From NCBI RefSeq assembly GCF_000687475.1, contig NC_057321.1:1674001-1738000 (forward strand): 64,000 nucleotides of DNA, read 5' to 3'. Both the position numbers and the translations under genes were made by a program. The notes beneath the pieces are model-generated. The model had not been told where the DNA came from. It worked only from the letters and a program-made list of their open reading frames with translations, and ran no database searches. Position 1 is the stretch's first letter, and each line of letters opens with the position of its first letter. The stretch is from Ustilaginoidea virens. Taxonomy: Eukaryota > Ascomycota > Sordariomycetes > Hypocreales > Clavicipitaceae. Below, piece by piece: positions 10,298 through 22,865 of the stretch.

Positions 10298-12955
10298 CAC
10301 TTCAATAGCTGCTCCAATGGCCCTAAGGTTAATAAGATCAGGGTAGTGCTCCGGCGTAATATGGTTATAATCCTTTAATAGCTCCTGATAGGGGCTAGAA
10401 GGTCTATTAGTAACAGCTATTATATTTACTAGCATAATAACGCTAGTAATTATAGCAGACCAGAGGTTAGATGGAAGCCTTGACTAGGCTATAGTAGCAC
10501 GTAGCCTATTAGCTATAACCCTAATGGACCGCTTAGCTAGGCCGTTTTGTTCGTGAATATAAGGGCAAGAGGTATTAAAAGCTATACCCTGTTCGACAAG
10601 CCAATCACTAAGCATTTTATTGATTTCATTTCCACCATTATAGTGGAATTCAACAGGCGTTTTACCATATCTGACCTGTAGGCTCTATATAAAGCTCTAT
10701 AATGCTTTAAAAACAACAGTGCCTTCCCTATTAGGCAGTAAGTAAAGCCAACGGAATCGGGATTTTCTATCCACTAATATAAAGGCAATAGGTCGTTTAT
10801 TGTATAGTGTGGGTGATATAGCAAAAGTATCACCTTCTATAATATCTAGGCATTTAGCTGGATTAGGTATCGCATCTTTAGAAGGTCTTCTAACCTTCTT
10901 AGCCTGTATATAGGCTAGGCAGCGAAAATCAGCATCTTTAACCTTATTAAGGTTAGGCAGACTAGGGGTATTAGCATAGGTCTTTTTAAGTAGCTGAATA
11001 CCTATATGCCCTAGCCGTATATGCCAAATGCCGGCTAATTGTAATAGCTTCTGATATTCTGTATTAGCAGCTATAGGGGCAGAAGTAGGGCTAGTAGCCA
11101 CTATGGGATTTTTGCTAGTCGTAATAGCGGGATTTTCGCTAGTCGTAATAGCGGGAGAGTTAGTAGTAGGGCTAGTAGCCTCTATAGGTTCCTTACTAAT
11201 TGCAGTAGTAGGAACGGGGGTAATGGTGGTATCTAGAGGATTACTATAATCAGCAGGGTTAGTAGGGCTAGGGACCTCTACTGTTATACTATTAGTAATA
11301 GTATAATAGCTATAAAGTTGATGTAGTAGTGGTGTGTCTATTCCTTTCTGTGGAAGGAAAAAGCCGTATTTTTCGAAGTTAAAAATGCCGATACATTTAC
11401 GGCTTACTAACTAAAGCTGATTTTTAATTAGTACCCCTTTAGCGGCATAGTGCTTTACACCGCTAATGATGTTAATATCTAAGGCAGGAATATATAGTGC
11501 ATTCTTGAGCTCTATAATACCCCATTTGGTAGGATTAACGCCCTATAGTATAGTAAATCGTGCTGTGCCCCAACCAGTAGGGAAAATAGGGCTACCACTA
11601 GTAGTAATTACCGGCTTATTATCCTTCTCAAAATGGTGAAAAGTGGTGAAATGCTTCTTATCATTAACAATATGATAAGTGGAGCCTATATTATAAAGGA
11701 GGGCATCCTTAGGGGTCCTACCGCCTGATTTAGTACTATAGCTTATATTAGTGGATATAGAGGAAGAAGAATAAGATATATTAATATCCTGAGTATTATA
11801 GTTGCCTATAATAAAGGCCTTAATATCTTGCTGTTTGCTGCAGTCTTATTTCTTCTTCTGTTGCTGCTTCTTTTTCCTATTATTAGTAGAATTATTCTTA
11901 CTATTATTAGTAGTAGAAGCGGCATTAGTAGACCCTTTATTCTTAGAGTCCTTAGAAGCCTTAAGCTGCTTAGGGTTATTATTAGTAGCTACCTTATTAG
12001 ACCCTTTAGAACGTTGTTCTTCTAGTAGGTCAACCATAAAATACTAGAGGTTAAATTTGCTGCTATTAATAACACCTTGGGCGCTATAAGCCCTAATTAT
12101 AGAGCGTTGGCGTTCAGTCTAGCGGGTAAATACCCCCTCTATAGCCTAAAGATACTGGTTAATTTGGTCAAAAGAGTCGATCTTAGAACCTAGGATTCTG
12201 AGGCGAGATATATAGCTGTTAAATTCGCTGTTAAAAGCCTCTAAAGTGCCTTTATAACCGGTAAATATAAGGGTGTGAAATGTAGGGTATAAGTGTGCCT
12301 GCTATACTTCTAGTGAATGGCAGTACTGGGCCACCAGTAAAAGGTAGGCTTCCTTTAGGTCGTTATACCAGTCTATAGCCTCTGCAGCTTCTTTACTATA
12401 GCTATTCTTTAGCATTAGTAGTAGAAGTGCCTGCTTAGACTCATTAAAGTGCCTTGCTATAGAAGGGTCGTTGACAAAATTAGCTATTTTAAAGGCCCTG
12501 AGTTGTATTGTAAGGGCCTGCTTCCACTGGTCGAAATTATAGGGGCTTTTTAGCTTTTGGGACTCCTTAAAGCGGTTGGCAGTCTTAGCTAATTCCTTAA
12601 TAGCCCTATCACTAATTTAGTTGGTGATAGTTGTTGGTGGCGTTGTATAAATAGGCTCTTTACCCTTATATTTTATAGGAGTAGAAGGTTGGTCGATTTC
12701 TATAACGTCAGCTTCACTATTATTATCTTTAGTGGTAGTCTTAGTGGAAGGTCTAGCTTTAGTGGCTTTAGTAGGCTTCTTATTAGTAGCCTGGGTAGCC
12801 TGGGTGTCGTTATTTTGCCTACTAACTAGGCCCTGTATAAGGTCAGTTAGTATATTCATCTGGGATTTTATATCGTCTATATCTAGCTGTAGCTGTGCAT
12901 TAGTATCAACTTTAGTATTGGATTTAGGGACCTTATAGGATCCTAACTCTGCTAT
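10298..12955 (-). pseudogene. copia-B gag-pol remnant (gag, protease, integrase), copy B1
   Basis: Collinear and in frame with the longer copia-B frame elsewhere in the window. The start codon is ATA (12955-12953) where the other copy has ATG; an upstream reading frame is open to about 13054, giving a possible alternative start. Integrase keeps the zinc-binding region (CLA.IQAKK, one Cys lost to Tyr) and the DRKSRFRWLYLL segment with the first Asp. The second catalytic Asp is AAT (Asn) at 10639-10637. Several Gln-to-stop changes. Integrase is cut near its third acidic residue by the copia-A insertion. Confidence 0.85.
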
Positions 12956-13691
12956 AGTGGGCAAAAAGGGTTTAAAAATCCGTTGAAAAATGGTGCCGAT
13001 AGTTGTAAAAATAGAGGAATAACTAGCTAAATAGCTAGCAAAATAGTTGAACAACTGGTAAAATAGCCGAGTAACTAGCTAGACAGCTAGTAAATATAGT
13101 GGCTAGTAGCCTACTATAAAAGGTAACCGCAGAATATAGCGGCAGGTCTCAATATAAAAGCACAGATGCCGTAGGCGTTGTGCAAGTCCAGGAATATAGC
13201 GTTAGTGTTCAAGGTGCTTATATGGTGCCGTAATATAAAGGTGCCGTAAGTGCCGTAGGTGCTGTAGGTGCCGTAATATAAAAGGTGCCGTAAGTGCCGT
13301 ACCAAAGGTGCTATAAGTGGGAGAGTATAACAGATGCCGTACAGTGCAGTAGGTATCGTGCACTAGGGAAAAAGGTGTTATACAGTGGTATAATATAAAG
13401 GATATTACACTATAAAGTCCGTAGGTGCCGTAGGTTACGCCTAAAATAACGTAAGGTTACGCTAAAAGTGCCGTAAGGTTACGCCGTAAGTTGCCGTTAG
13501 GTACGCCGTTGATTGCCGCAGGGTAATGCCGTAGGTAATAAAGGGTAAGCCAAAGGTGATAATAGGTAAGCTAAAGTTAATAAGGGTAAGCTGAAGATAC
13601 TAAAGGATAGCTATATTAGTAGTACTAATAAGCAAAAGAGACCAAGGGGTGAACACAAAAAGGTAGGGTAAAAATAAAGAAGTAAAAACCC
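12956..13691 (-). repeat. copia-B leader with tandem GTGCCGTAG units (B1)
   Basis: Leader of about 740 bp between PBS and gag. On the plus strand it holds runs of 9-bp units GTGCCGTAG/GTGCCGTAA (about 13228-13310) and related GTTACGCCGTAAG units (13430-13520), with ATATAAAAGGTGCC between. Short open frames here are repeat artefacts. The same array recurs at 47390-47760 with a different unit count. Confidence 0.65.
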
Positions 13692-13703
13692 GGGCTCATA
13701 ACC
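13692..13703 (-). other. Primer-binding site, half-tRNA iMet type (B1)
   Basis: Plus strand GGGCTCATAACC next to the LTR-B end TATTGCAATTCTC. Same primer class as copia-A, although the LTRs are unrelated. Confidence 0.7.
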
Positions 13704-14478
13704 TATTGCAATTCTCAAGGTCACTATAAAAGCAGAGCCTTACTAGCTAGCTAGATGGCACAAGACTGTCTGCGACCTATAAACTAATCTTAGTATAAAT
13801 ACTAGATTTTTCACTAAGTCCTAAGACTATACAAGTGCTATAAAGCAGGGCAAGTGTAAAGGCAAGGCAAATATAAGATAACTAGAAACGCAGGGAAGGT
13901 GGGAGTTAAGAGGCATATAGTGCATTAACAGACTCGATTGTGCTACCCTTCTATTATCTAGAAAGAAGGGGAAAAGCTATCCTATATATACACGAAGGAG
14001 GGGTGGGCCCAGGCATCCAAGGTAGCCAGTAAGAAAGCTCCCCGTAATACTCGCTTTGCCACGTATATAATACATCAGCAGCCCCACTATATCGGGCCTT
14101 TTCAACCACCCTAACCACCGCACTAGTAACTAGTCACCGCACTAGTAACTAGCCACCATGCTAGTGACTAACTACCACACTAGTAGACTAGCCACCACGC
14201 TAGTAGGCCACCACGCTAATTTAGCAATGCCACACCACGCTAGTAGGCCGCCACCACGCTAGTAGGCAACCACGCTAATTTAGCAATGCCACACCTTTTT
14301 CAACAAGGCCTACCTTACTTGATATACAGTAAATAATCCACTGAAAATCCTTAAGGTAAAAGGCAAAGGCCTAAGGTAATACTACTATAAGTCCAAGAGG
14401 CGGTATAAGGGCCAGAAGGTTAGTAGGCCAGTAGGGCATAAGGCCAGCAGCCTAGTAGGCTACTATAGGATTTTAACA
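13704..14478 (-). repeat. LTR-B (B1), 5' LTR
   Basis: 775 bp. Element strand starts TGTTAAAATCC and ends TTGCAATA. About 14105-14300 contains a tandem array of CCACCACGCTAGTAGG-like units interspersed with CTAATTTAGCAATGCCACACC, also present in the other LTR-B copies at 27000-27160 and 34430-34600. Confidence 0.9.
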
Positions 14479-14483
14479 AGCGT

Positions 14484-15780
14484 CTTATGCTGACCCCATT
14501 TAGAACCTAAATATATCCTTATCTGCCGCTAATAGTGCCCCTACTAGGGGGGAATTAGGTCCTACTCGTCCCTAGAAGCTATACCGCACTAATAGTGACT
14601 ATCTTTTAGAGGGGGACTCCTTAGATAAGGAGTATTAGTATGCGAAAGACGAAGAGTTCCTATGCGATAGATATACTAAATATATATAAGCGACTGGAGA
14701 GCTACCTATTTATAAGTATTATAGAAGAGTAAAGGGGTATAAAAGCTGCGCTAATTCCTACGCATCCTATATATAGCTTGATTAATATCTCGCGGGGAAC
14801 CCTATACTATAATGCATCCTATGCAACTAGATTAAAGCAGTAAAAGAGGGGAGGGCCATTATAGAGCCCGCCTATCCTAAAATAGATATATAGAAAGTGT
14901 ATACTGCTATTCTAACCCTTAAATTTCGGGCTTTAAATAATTAATAGCATTATGCTTTTACTGCCGAGTAGGTAGCCCCCTGCGCCCTATATTTGGCATT
15001 TAGGCTATAAGATGCCTCTAGTATGGTTTCTACTATATCTGCGGCATTAATGCCCTCCTGGCGTTAGGCTGGGTCCGTTATAGATCTCGCCTTTATGCTG
15101 AATATTATAAGGGAAACGTAAGTAGAAGCTTAGGAATATTATATTAAAATAGAGTAGTACTAGGTTAAAGCTTAATATCCCCGGCTGCTCCCGCCCCTAT
15201 CTTGTCCCGCCCTCCCTATATATTACATAGAGGGGGAATTATTATACGATTAGGGCGGCTAATACTATATAGAGGCTCTGCTGCTACTAGCATAAGGTTA
15301 TCTATTGCAACCCCTATAATAGTAGGCAGAACCTATTCTATAGCCCCCTGCGCCTTTACTATCTTTATTGTAGCTACCGCTATAGACGCTATATCGCCTG
15401 GCCCTATCTTGTTAAGGGGTTTTATTATCTTTTAGTGCGCCCCTACTATATTCGCCTTATAGTAGCCTGTAGACTCTATTATATTATAGATGTATAGGGA
15501 ATTATCCCTATCTAATATATAGTTTATATACGTATCCTGCCCTATAAAGACCCCTACTATTATTAGCCTATATATTATTATAGGGATAAGAGGAGGCTTA
15601 AGGAGATAGAGAGTAGCCCTAAGAGGGGGCATATTAGGGGTAAGCCTATATCGGCCCTGGTTTAGTTTATTGTATTTTTTTTTTTTAAAGTATTTTTATT
15701 ATTTTATATTTTGCTTATAGTAGTAAGCGTTTGGCGTTATTTATTAGTCTAATAGACCCTATTTTAGGACCTAGCTAAGC
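14484..15780. other. Unassigned decayed block between copia-B and G1
   Basis: AT-rich, TpA-rich sequence with no match to the other families here. On the plus strand at about 14640-15060 one frame reads through with scattered stops and includes ATGELPIYKYYRRVKGYKS and a Cys pair (CILC), so it may be an old RIP-destroyed gene of unknown function. A T12 run lies at 15675-15686. Open frames of 77 and 66 codons at 15202-15632 look random. The left border is the copia-B TSD; the right border with G1 is approximate. Confidence 0.4.
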
Positions 15781-16040
15781 CTATTATAAGTCTTAATATC
15801 CCCCTATTTAGCCTTAAATATTTCTCGTGCGGTAGTATCCTTAAAGTTTTCTAGGGGTTTTTATATTAATAAATTATACCCTTTTTATTTTATAAGTATA
15901 TTACGTTTCTATCTCTAGCATTATGCATTCTTTACTATAAGTATCTTTTTAACCTTATATTCCTTATATAGGTTTATAGAGTTTTAGGGGAGGATAAATA
16001 GGGGCTTAAGTTATATATCGATTATTACCTAATTAGGTAA
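15781..16040 (-). pseudogene. Chromovirus G1, C-terminal chromodomain remnant
   Basis: The minus strand reads, with RIP stops, EYKVKKIL, then ILIKxKGYNLLI and PLENFKDTTAREIF, the signature of a chromodomain at the C-terminus of chromovirus integrase (YLVKWKGY...WEPxENL). The aromatic Trp codons have become TAG. Such domains tether integration to modified histones. It is separated from the rest of G1 by the copia-A at 16041-23580, whose TSD GGTAA (16036-16040 and 23581-23585) joins the halves. No 3' LTR matching the 5' end could be found to its left. Confidence 0.7.
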
Positions 16041-16755
16041 TGTTGCAAAATGGTGATTCAGAACACTGTTGGAAATGTACTGGATACCGACAGTGGCGTA
16101 CAAGGCGTTGCAGAATAAAACAAAGAGCTGGTTAAAGATTTAAAGCGCACAAGATGTTGACCAGAGCAAAGATGTCAGGGAAATCTGATTCTAATTGTTG
16201 GTGACTATTCTAGCTAGAAAGAGGGAATTTTGGGCATATTTCTACCATCTTGAAAAAGTGGTTGAAAATAATGAAAAACCGCAAAAATAGCGAAAAACCC
16301 GACGAAAAGTCGGTCTGCCCAACCGTGCCCAATATCCTACCCAATGCCTACCCAACCAAGCCCAGTGGCTTATAGCGGTGTGCCGGATGCCCTATAACAG
16401 CCTGCCGTACGGGCCGGAAGCCCTATATCGGTCTGCCGTAAATGACCGGTGTAGCGGGTGACTGTATGTAGAAGGCCGAAAGTGCTGGTATTAGCAAGGT
16501 TTGCCCATTTGGTAATCCCGTAGAAATGCGCCGCCTATTGTGGGCCCTGTGGCCCGCTGTGACCGGCCGCTATGGCCGGCTGTGGGGCGCTGTGCCGGTG
16601 CCGTGACCGGCGCTATGGCCCACTGTAATCGGCGTTGTGGGGCGCTGTGCCCCACCATAGCGCCTGGTATAGCCACCGCGATATCTCAACGTAGAGACAT
16701 CGTACGGTAGCGAGACCAGTACCAAAATACAGCTAAAAAGGCGCTGATTTCAACA
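16041..16755 (-). repeat. LTR-A, 3' LTR of A3
   Basis: 715 bp with canonical ends. The GC-rich core (about 16545-16660) is built of CTGTGGCC/GCTGTGACCGG-like units, with a few CTGTGG changed to CTATGG. Confidence 0.95.
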
Positions 16756-16763
16756 CCCCCTCT
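16756..16763 (-). other. Polypurine tract (A3)
   Basis: Element strand AGAGGGGG directly before the 3' LTR start TGTTGAAATC. Confidence 0.75.
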
Positions 16764-16837
16764 GATTAGCAATATGGCTAATCCTAGCGTTAGAATAAAA
16801 GAAAGAAGTCCCGTAAAAAATAAGAAAAAAAGTTGAG

Positions 16838-19800
16838 CTATAGGGATTGCAACCCTAATAGCTACCGAAATATAGGGAATTTCGGGCTTAGGAGTGGTTT
16901 GGTAAGTCCATTCGCAGGCATATCTGTCGTGGGTAAATAAGATATTTTTACCAGGCCACCGTAGGCCTTCTCACGTATATACCGGAATTTAAGCAAGGTA
17001 TGCTTAGTGCGGGCATGCTGATTTGGGTCATTTGCGTTAGAAATAGACCCTTGGTTATCGCAATATAGTGGTATCGGGCGTTGAATATCGACCTGGATTT
17101 CTTTAAATAAATTAGATATCTATTCCACTTCGCGAAGCGCCTCAAGTATTGCATTAGACTCGGCTTCAAGCGTTAATAAAACCACAGTCGAAGATTGTTT
17201 TAACCTCTAGCTAATAGGCCCACCATTCAAGGTAGTAAGATAACCACTAGTAGATTTCGAAGTCAGCCGGCACCTAGCAAAATCGCTATCAGAGAATGCA
17301 GCTAATACTACGGTAGCTTTAGCGGCTCAGTAACGGTAATAAATAGCTGTATTTGCCGTACCAGCTAAGTAGCGAAAAGCGCCCTTAGCAGTATTAAGCT
17401 GTATAGTGGAAGCCTGTTGCATATATCGTGATAGGTATTGCGTTAGAAAGGCAAGGTCAGGTCTTGATATTATTATTAACTATATCGATATCCCTACCAG
17501 CTGCTGGAATAAGTGTTGATTACTAGCATCTAGCGGCGTATCTTCAGCCTCAGCAAGTATACCGGGCTGTAGCGGGATTAGATGCGGTCGTGCGTCCTTA
17601 AGGTTGAATTTCTTAAGGACTTCCGCAATAAATTGCGATTGGTGTAGCTATAATAGGCCCTTTTCTCTATCCCTAATAATCTGCACTCCAAGAAAGAAGG
17701 AGGCAGGTCCTCGGTCTTCTATAGCGTAAACCTTATGGAACTTAGTCTTAAGCTGGTCAATATAGCTAAGATCCGGACCAACAATCAAGCAGTCATCCAT
17801 ATAGGTCACAATAAAGGTATGCGTTCCTTTATTATAGAAGACGGCAGCATTAGAAAGTAACGGCTTAAAACCCTCTTGCACTAAAAGGTCTTTTAACCGT
17901 AACTGCCACTCGCGAGGGCCTTGTTTTAGCCTATACAAGGCTTTCTTCAACAGTATGACCTATGATGCAGAGGGGTCATATCCAACCTTAGTAAGTAAGG
18001 CTAGAAGTCGGCGACGCTGCTGGTCAGACCATAAGGCTGGGTTAGGTGAGAGTAGGCTTTCTGCAAATTCTAGAAAACCAGCTAGAATCTCTATATAAAT
18101 CGTCTCTAGTAGTTCACTATTTAGAAAGGCACCAATAAAGTCGATCTGCTCTATTTCCTAATTATTTGTAGTAGTAAGAGCAAGGATAATCCTCTATATT
18201 GGTGGGATCGAAGTAGAGGTATAGGTCTCTGTAAAGTCTTGCCTAGATACCTGTATAAAGCCTTTGATAACTAATCGTGCCTTATATTTAACCGGATTAT
18301 TATTCGCATCTTTCTTAACGCGAAAAATAGGCCGGTTACGCAATATTTTCCTATTAGTAGGAATACTAGTCTTAGGAATAAATTAGAAGATATTTAAATC
18401 GATTAATTGCTCGAATTCCGAAAATAAGGCCTTAACCCAGCTATCTTTGTGTGGGTTATATAAGACTTCCTTCCAGCTATTAGGCACACCTTCTAGGGCC
18501 CGTTTTGCAGCCTTAATCTTTACTGCATAGCAAATATCGTACATTTGCTGGTAAAAAGCATAGGAAGGGGGGAAATCCTGTGTAGGAGCCTTTAGGGGGC
18601 TGCCTAGGTATCCGAAAATCTGGTCGTTTTTCGGCTGGGTGGGTGGGAACCCGAAAATGCCGTTGTTTTCCGGCTGGGTGGGTGGAAAAATGCCGTTATT
18701 TTCCGGTTGTGTAGGTGAGAAAAAACCCTATTGGTCCGCTTGTGGGCCAGAAAGTGACCTATAGTATCCGTAATTTAGGATACTTTGCACGTCTTGTATC
18801 CGTGGTATTCTTCCTTGAATTCTACCCCTAGTAGCCCTAACCTGGTATAGCTGAATAGGCACCTTTTCTGATACTCGAAATATTTTCTCCTACGGTCTCT
18901 TATTTAAGGCGATATCTAGACTCTCGAATTTTAGATATTCTAATATAGGCAGCGTTTTACTATGGCGAAATGCTGTATTTACTAGGAAGCCGGGCGAAAA
19001 GGCAGAATCTATTGTGTCGGAAAGTCGCAGAAAATCAGTGTGTATGGGGCTTTGAGATTCGGACTATTGAAAATTTATTGTATGGGGCAGGTCAGAATTT
19101 TCACTTGTGTGGGTTATGCCCACTTTTATGACGGATTCGGAAAATCTCTATGGTTGGGATTCCTGGTGACGAGAGCTTTCTGTATTTCCTAGCATTTGCA
19201 GCCTTTTTGTATGGGAAAAAGGCGTATTTTCCTTAGCCGGTGAAAAAGGACCGTTTTGCTTAAGCTGAAAAGCTGAGTTAGGCTGAAGCGATTTGGAATC
19301 GAAAGACGGCGAATTGCTAGGAAATGTTATAGAGTGCTGCGGCGGGCCAATTAGTGGGAGGCCCACTGGTTGTGGTAGGCCCATTGGTTGTAGTGGGCCC
19401 GTGGGCTGTATTGGATCCGTGGCCTGTGGTAGGCCTGTGCCTTCGACTAGGCCCATACCGTCGGTCTTAGACGAAATAGGCATATTTAGGCGAGGCGACT
19501 TCCAAATAGGCTCTTCCAGAGCAATTTGGTCGATATTTACCCCCTCTGAATTAGAAGGCGGTTGGAAATCAAAAGTGCCCTCTAGGCCACTTAAAATAGG
19601 GCCTATTCCTTTATTTTAGTAGGTGAAAGTAATGAAAGAGGTCTTGGTGACGACCCGGCGATATGGAATATAGACGAGGTAGGTGCCGTTACCTAGCGTA
19701 GCTAGTAACCTACCTGACTCGGTCCGGGGGGCTAGCTTATAGCTAATGACCCGTTTTTCTAGAGGGATTAGCACCTCTATAGCCGCACTAATAGCCCTAA

Positions 19801-22579
19801 AGCTAGTAAGGTCGGGTAGGTGGTAGTGTGTAATTTCCGGAAAGTCCTTCTTTAATTCCTCGAAAGGTAATAAGGAACGGTTTAAGACTACTATTAGATT
19901 TACCAAGGTAGTAATACTAAGAATTACTGCAGACCAAAGGTAAGAAGGTAACCGAGACTAAAGTATAGTAGCTCTAAGTCGGTCAACGATAACCCGTATA
20001 GAGCGTTCTATTAACCCATTTTGCTTATGAATGTAAGGGGAAGAGGTTAAAAAATCTATGCCTTTGAGAGCTAGCTAGGCTGTGATGATATCGTTGATTT
20101 CCTTGCCACCATTATAGTGGAATTCAATAGTTAATTTGCCGTAGCGATTCCTAAGACCTTGGAAGAATCCCTATAATACTAGGAATACCGTGGGTCCCTC
20201 CTTGTTAGGTAGTAAATGTACCTAACGGAAGCGTGATTTCCGGTCAACTAAGATAAGGCAAATGGGGCGTTTGTTATATAGTAGAGGGTTAATTTGGAAG
20301 ATATCACCCTCTATAATATCCAAATAATGCATAGGGTCTGGTATAGCCCCTGATGTAAAACGCCGAACTGATTTTGCCCTTTTATAGGCGATGCAGTTAA
20401 AATCAGAATCCTTTACCTTACTGAGATCAGGTAACCCTATGGTTGATGCATAGGTTTTCTTTAAAAGTTGAATTCCGATGTGCCTAAGCCGGATATGCTA
20501 AAGTCTGGCTAATAATAGCAGCTTTTGATATTCTGTATTAGCAGTTGGTATTGGGGCAGGGTTGAGGGCGACCGGGGCCCTTTGTGGTGGTTGGGCTGTA
20601 TTAGGAATAGCAGCCTCTATTGGTACCACCGAAAAACTAGGACTAACTGGTGGGTCAGCTAATAGGATTTCTTGCGAATTAGCTAGTAGAAGTGGAAGGT
20701 CCGAGTTAGCTGGTAGGGTAGGTAAATCCTCTGGCAGGGGATATTCCTCGTATTCTTCTGGGTTAGCTGGGGCAGGTATTTCGACCGAGATATTGTGTAT
20801 AGCCAGGTGATTTTGGCTGGTATAGTGTAAAAACGGCGAATCTACCCCTTTTTGTTGTAAAAAGAAACTATACTTCTTAAAATTAAGAAGCCTAATGCAC
20901 TTGTTGTTGCTGTTAACTAGGCTTTAGCCCTGAATACTGCCACGATTCAGATAGTGTTTAACGCCGCTAAAGATATTAATGTCAAAAGCTGGTATGAAGA
21001 GGGCGTTGGTTAGCTCTAAGGTGCCCTACTGAGGTGGGTTGGTGCCCTATAGTACGGTAAAACGCGCTGTGCCCTACCCACTGGGCTTGATTGGGCCACC
21101 ACTTATGCTGATGACTGGTCTGTTTCCGGTATAGTGTTGGAAGTAGGTGAAATGCTTTTTATTATTGATAATATACACCGTAGAACTAGTATCGTAGAGT
21201 AAAGAATCTATTGGCGTTTTCCCACCGGATTATGCACTATAGCTGGTAGCTAGGAATTGTATATATTCGCGGTCTTGGAAGGAAGAATAGGCTGTCTCAT
21301 TAGGTGTAAGACTTAGAGTATTATAATTCCCTAGTACGAAGGAATTAATAGTCTTTTTTTTTTCGTCGGTCTTTTGTGGGGTATCTGCTTTATTAGCTGA
21401 ATCTTTTTTTTCTTTCTTCTTCTTATTTTCCGGCTTATCTTGTGTGGCTGAAGAAGACCCTTATTGGGTAGAAGACCCCTATTTCTTTTTGTTGGTATTG
21501 GTAGTGTTTTTACTACCCTTACTAGTGTTGTTACTAGCTGGCTTACTACTATTATTAGTGTTAGTAGCGGCACCTTTGACCTTTGCGAGGTGGGTGGTAG
21601 CCCTTGCTACTAATGACCCTTTAATGCGTTGTTCTTCTAGTAAATCAACCATATAAAATTGCAGGTTAATATTTGATGTATTTCCCTAAGTATAGGCGAT
21701 TCTCATTATTGTGCGGTGCCGTTCTGCCTACTGAAAAAAGACCCCTTCTATAGTATGTAAATACTGGCTGATTTGGTCGAAAGGTTATATATAGGAGCCT
21801 AAAATTTGCAGCCTAGATAGGTAGCTATTAAAGGAGGCGTTAAAAGATTCTAAGGTACCCTTGTAGCCTGTAAAATTTAGTTGATGGAAGGCAGGGTATA
21901 GGTGGGTCCGCTATATGTCTGATGAGTGAGAATACTATTTGGTGAGTAACGTAAAGGCTGACTCTGGGTTAGTGCATTAGTTGATAGCGGCAGCTAGTCC
22001 TTTTGTGCAACTATTCTTAATAAGTAATAGTAAAAGTGCTTGCTCTGAATCGTTGAATTTGCTAGCAATAGAAGGTTCTTCGATAAATTTAGCGATGTTA
22101 AGTGCCTTAAGTTGAATTATAAGGGCCTATTTCTATTGGTCGAAGTTAGATGCCCCCCTTAGCTTTTAGGATTCCTGGAATCCGTTGGCTGTCTTAGCTA
22201 GTTTTTTGATAGCTATAGCGCTGATTTGGCTGCTAATGCTGGGTGGAACCGGCAGGGGTTGCTGCTGGGCTTTAGGTAGTGATAGTAGGTTATTTCCTTT
22301 GCCTATAGGGGTTTGGAAGGTATCTATATCTATTATATCCTGGGATGGTGGGCTAGCAGCAGGCTTGATTAGTCTGTCTACTAAGGTGCCCACCTTATTA
22401 GCCAAAAAATCGATTTTAGAGTTCATTCGATTAAATTTATAATTGAATTCTTTTCTCATTTCCTATTGGTCTTCCCTAAGCTGGGCAATTTCCTAGTTAT
22501 TATTAGATTCTTCTACCTCTGCCGTATCAGGGACTTGGTAGCCTGGGTTATTGGCGGTAGGAACGTTCTAACTAGCCAT
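16838..22579 (-). pseudogene. copia-A Gag-Pol polyprotein, RIP-inactivated (A3)
   Basis: ATG at 22579 to TAG at 16838-16840: 5742 bp, 1914 codons, no net frameshift. Gag about codons 1-400 with no CCHC knuckle and a Lys/Ser/Asn-rich tail; protease YDTSSTVYI near codon 465 (sisters read DTGSTVHI); integrase about 690-890 with second Asp replaced by Asn at codon 823 (20113-20111); Pro/Gln-rich linker about 990-1350; RT about 1360-1660 with TYMDDCLIVGPD near 1593; RNase H from about 1750 with DSDFA, EAESNA and LYCDNQGS. Stops include the universal TAG (22129) and TAA (21463) plus Trp-to-stop changes. Confidence 0.93.
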
Positions 22580-22853
22580 TATAGGAAGAGAAAAGGTGCC
22601 GGAAAGTCTTAAAAATGCGAAGAAAATCAAGACTGAAAATCTAGATAAAAAAATCTAGAAGAAAGCTGCGTTAAGGAATAACCTTAGAAAATCCTGTTGC
22701 AAAAAGGATGTATTGCAGCTTGGTGTGGTAGCTGGGTTCCTAAATCTGGGGTGATCAGTCCCTTGTTAGTAGATTTCTGGAAGGTTAGCTGCCAAATGCG
22801 TTAAAATCCTAAGTTAGCGTAAAAAAGTCTTAAGCTGGAAGCCTTGAGACACC
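22580..22853 (-). other. copia-A 5' leader (A3)
   Basis: Leader between PBS and gag ATG, matching the other A leaders. No gene seen. Confidence 0.6.
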
Positions 22854-22865
22854 GGGCTTATAACC
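22854..22865 (-). other. Primer-binding site, half-tRNA iMet type (A3)
   Basis: Plus strand GGGCTTATAACC (one C-to-T from the initiator tRNA-Met anticodon arm), abutting the 5' LTR end. Confidence 0.7.

Larger units (their letters stand above)
10293..14478 (-). mobile_element. copia-B, 5' half (integrase to 5' LTR), copy B1
   Basis: The right-hand part of a minus-strand copia-B disrupted by the copia-A array to its left. It keeps the integrase N-terminal and core regions, protease, gag, repeat-rich leader, PBS and full 5' LTR. The expected right TSD is AGCGT (14479-14483). More RIP-mutated than the inner copia-B at 34026-47977. Confidence 0.88.

Noticed and set aside
11802..12047. Leu/Phe-rich plus-strand frames at 11802-12047, 45935-46222 and 21444-21656 resembling membrane peptides.
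   Set aside because: They are antisense shadows of the Lys/Gln/Asn-rich Gag tails (AAR and CAR codons read as TTY and YTG/TTG).
13114..13305. Tyr/Gly/Thr-repeat frames in the copia-B leader (also 47270-47491).
   Set aside because: They only translate the 9-bp GTGCCGTAG array; no start context or conservation of length between copies.
15202..15632. Overlapping frames of 77 (plus) and 66 (minus) codons as host genes.
   Set aside because: Low-complexity Ile/Leu/Tyr composition reflects TpA-rich DNA; no domain and no start context.
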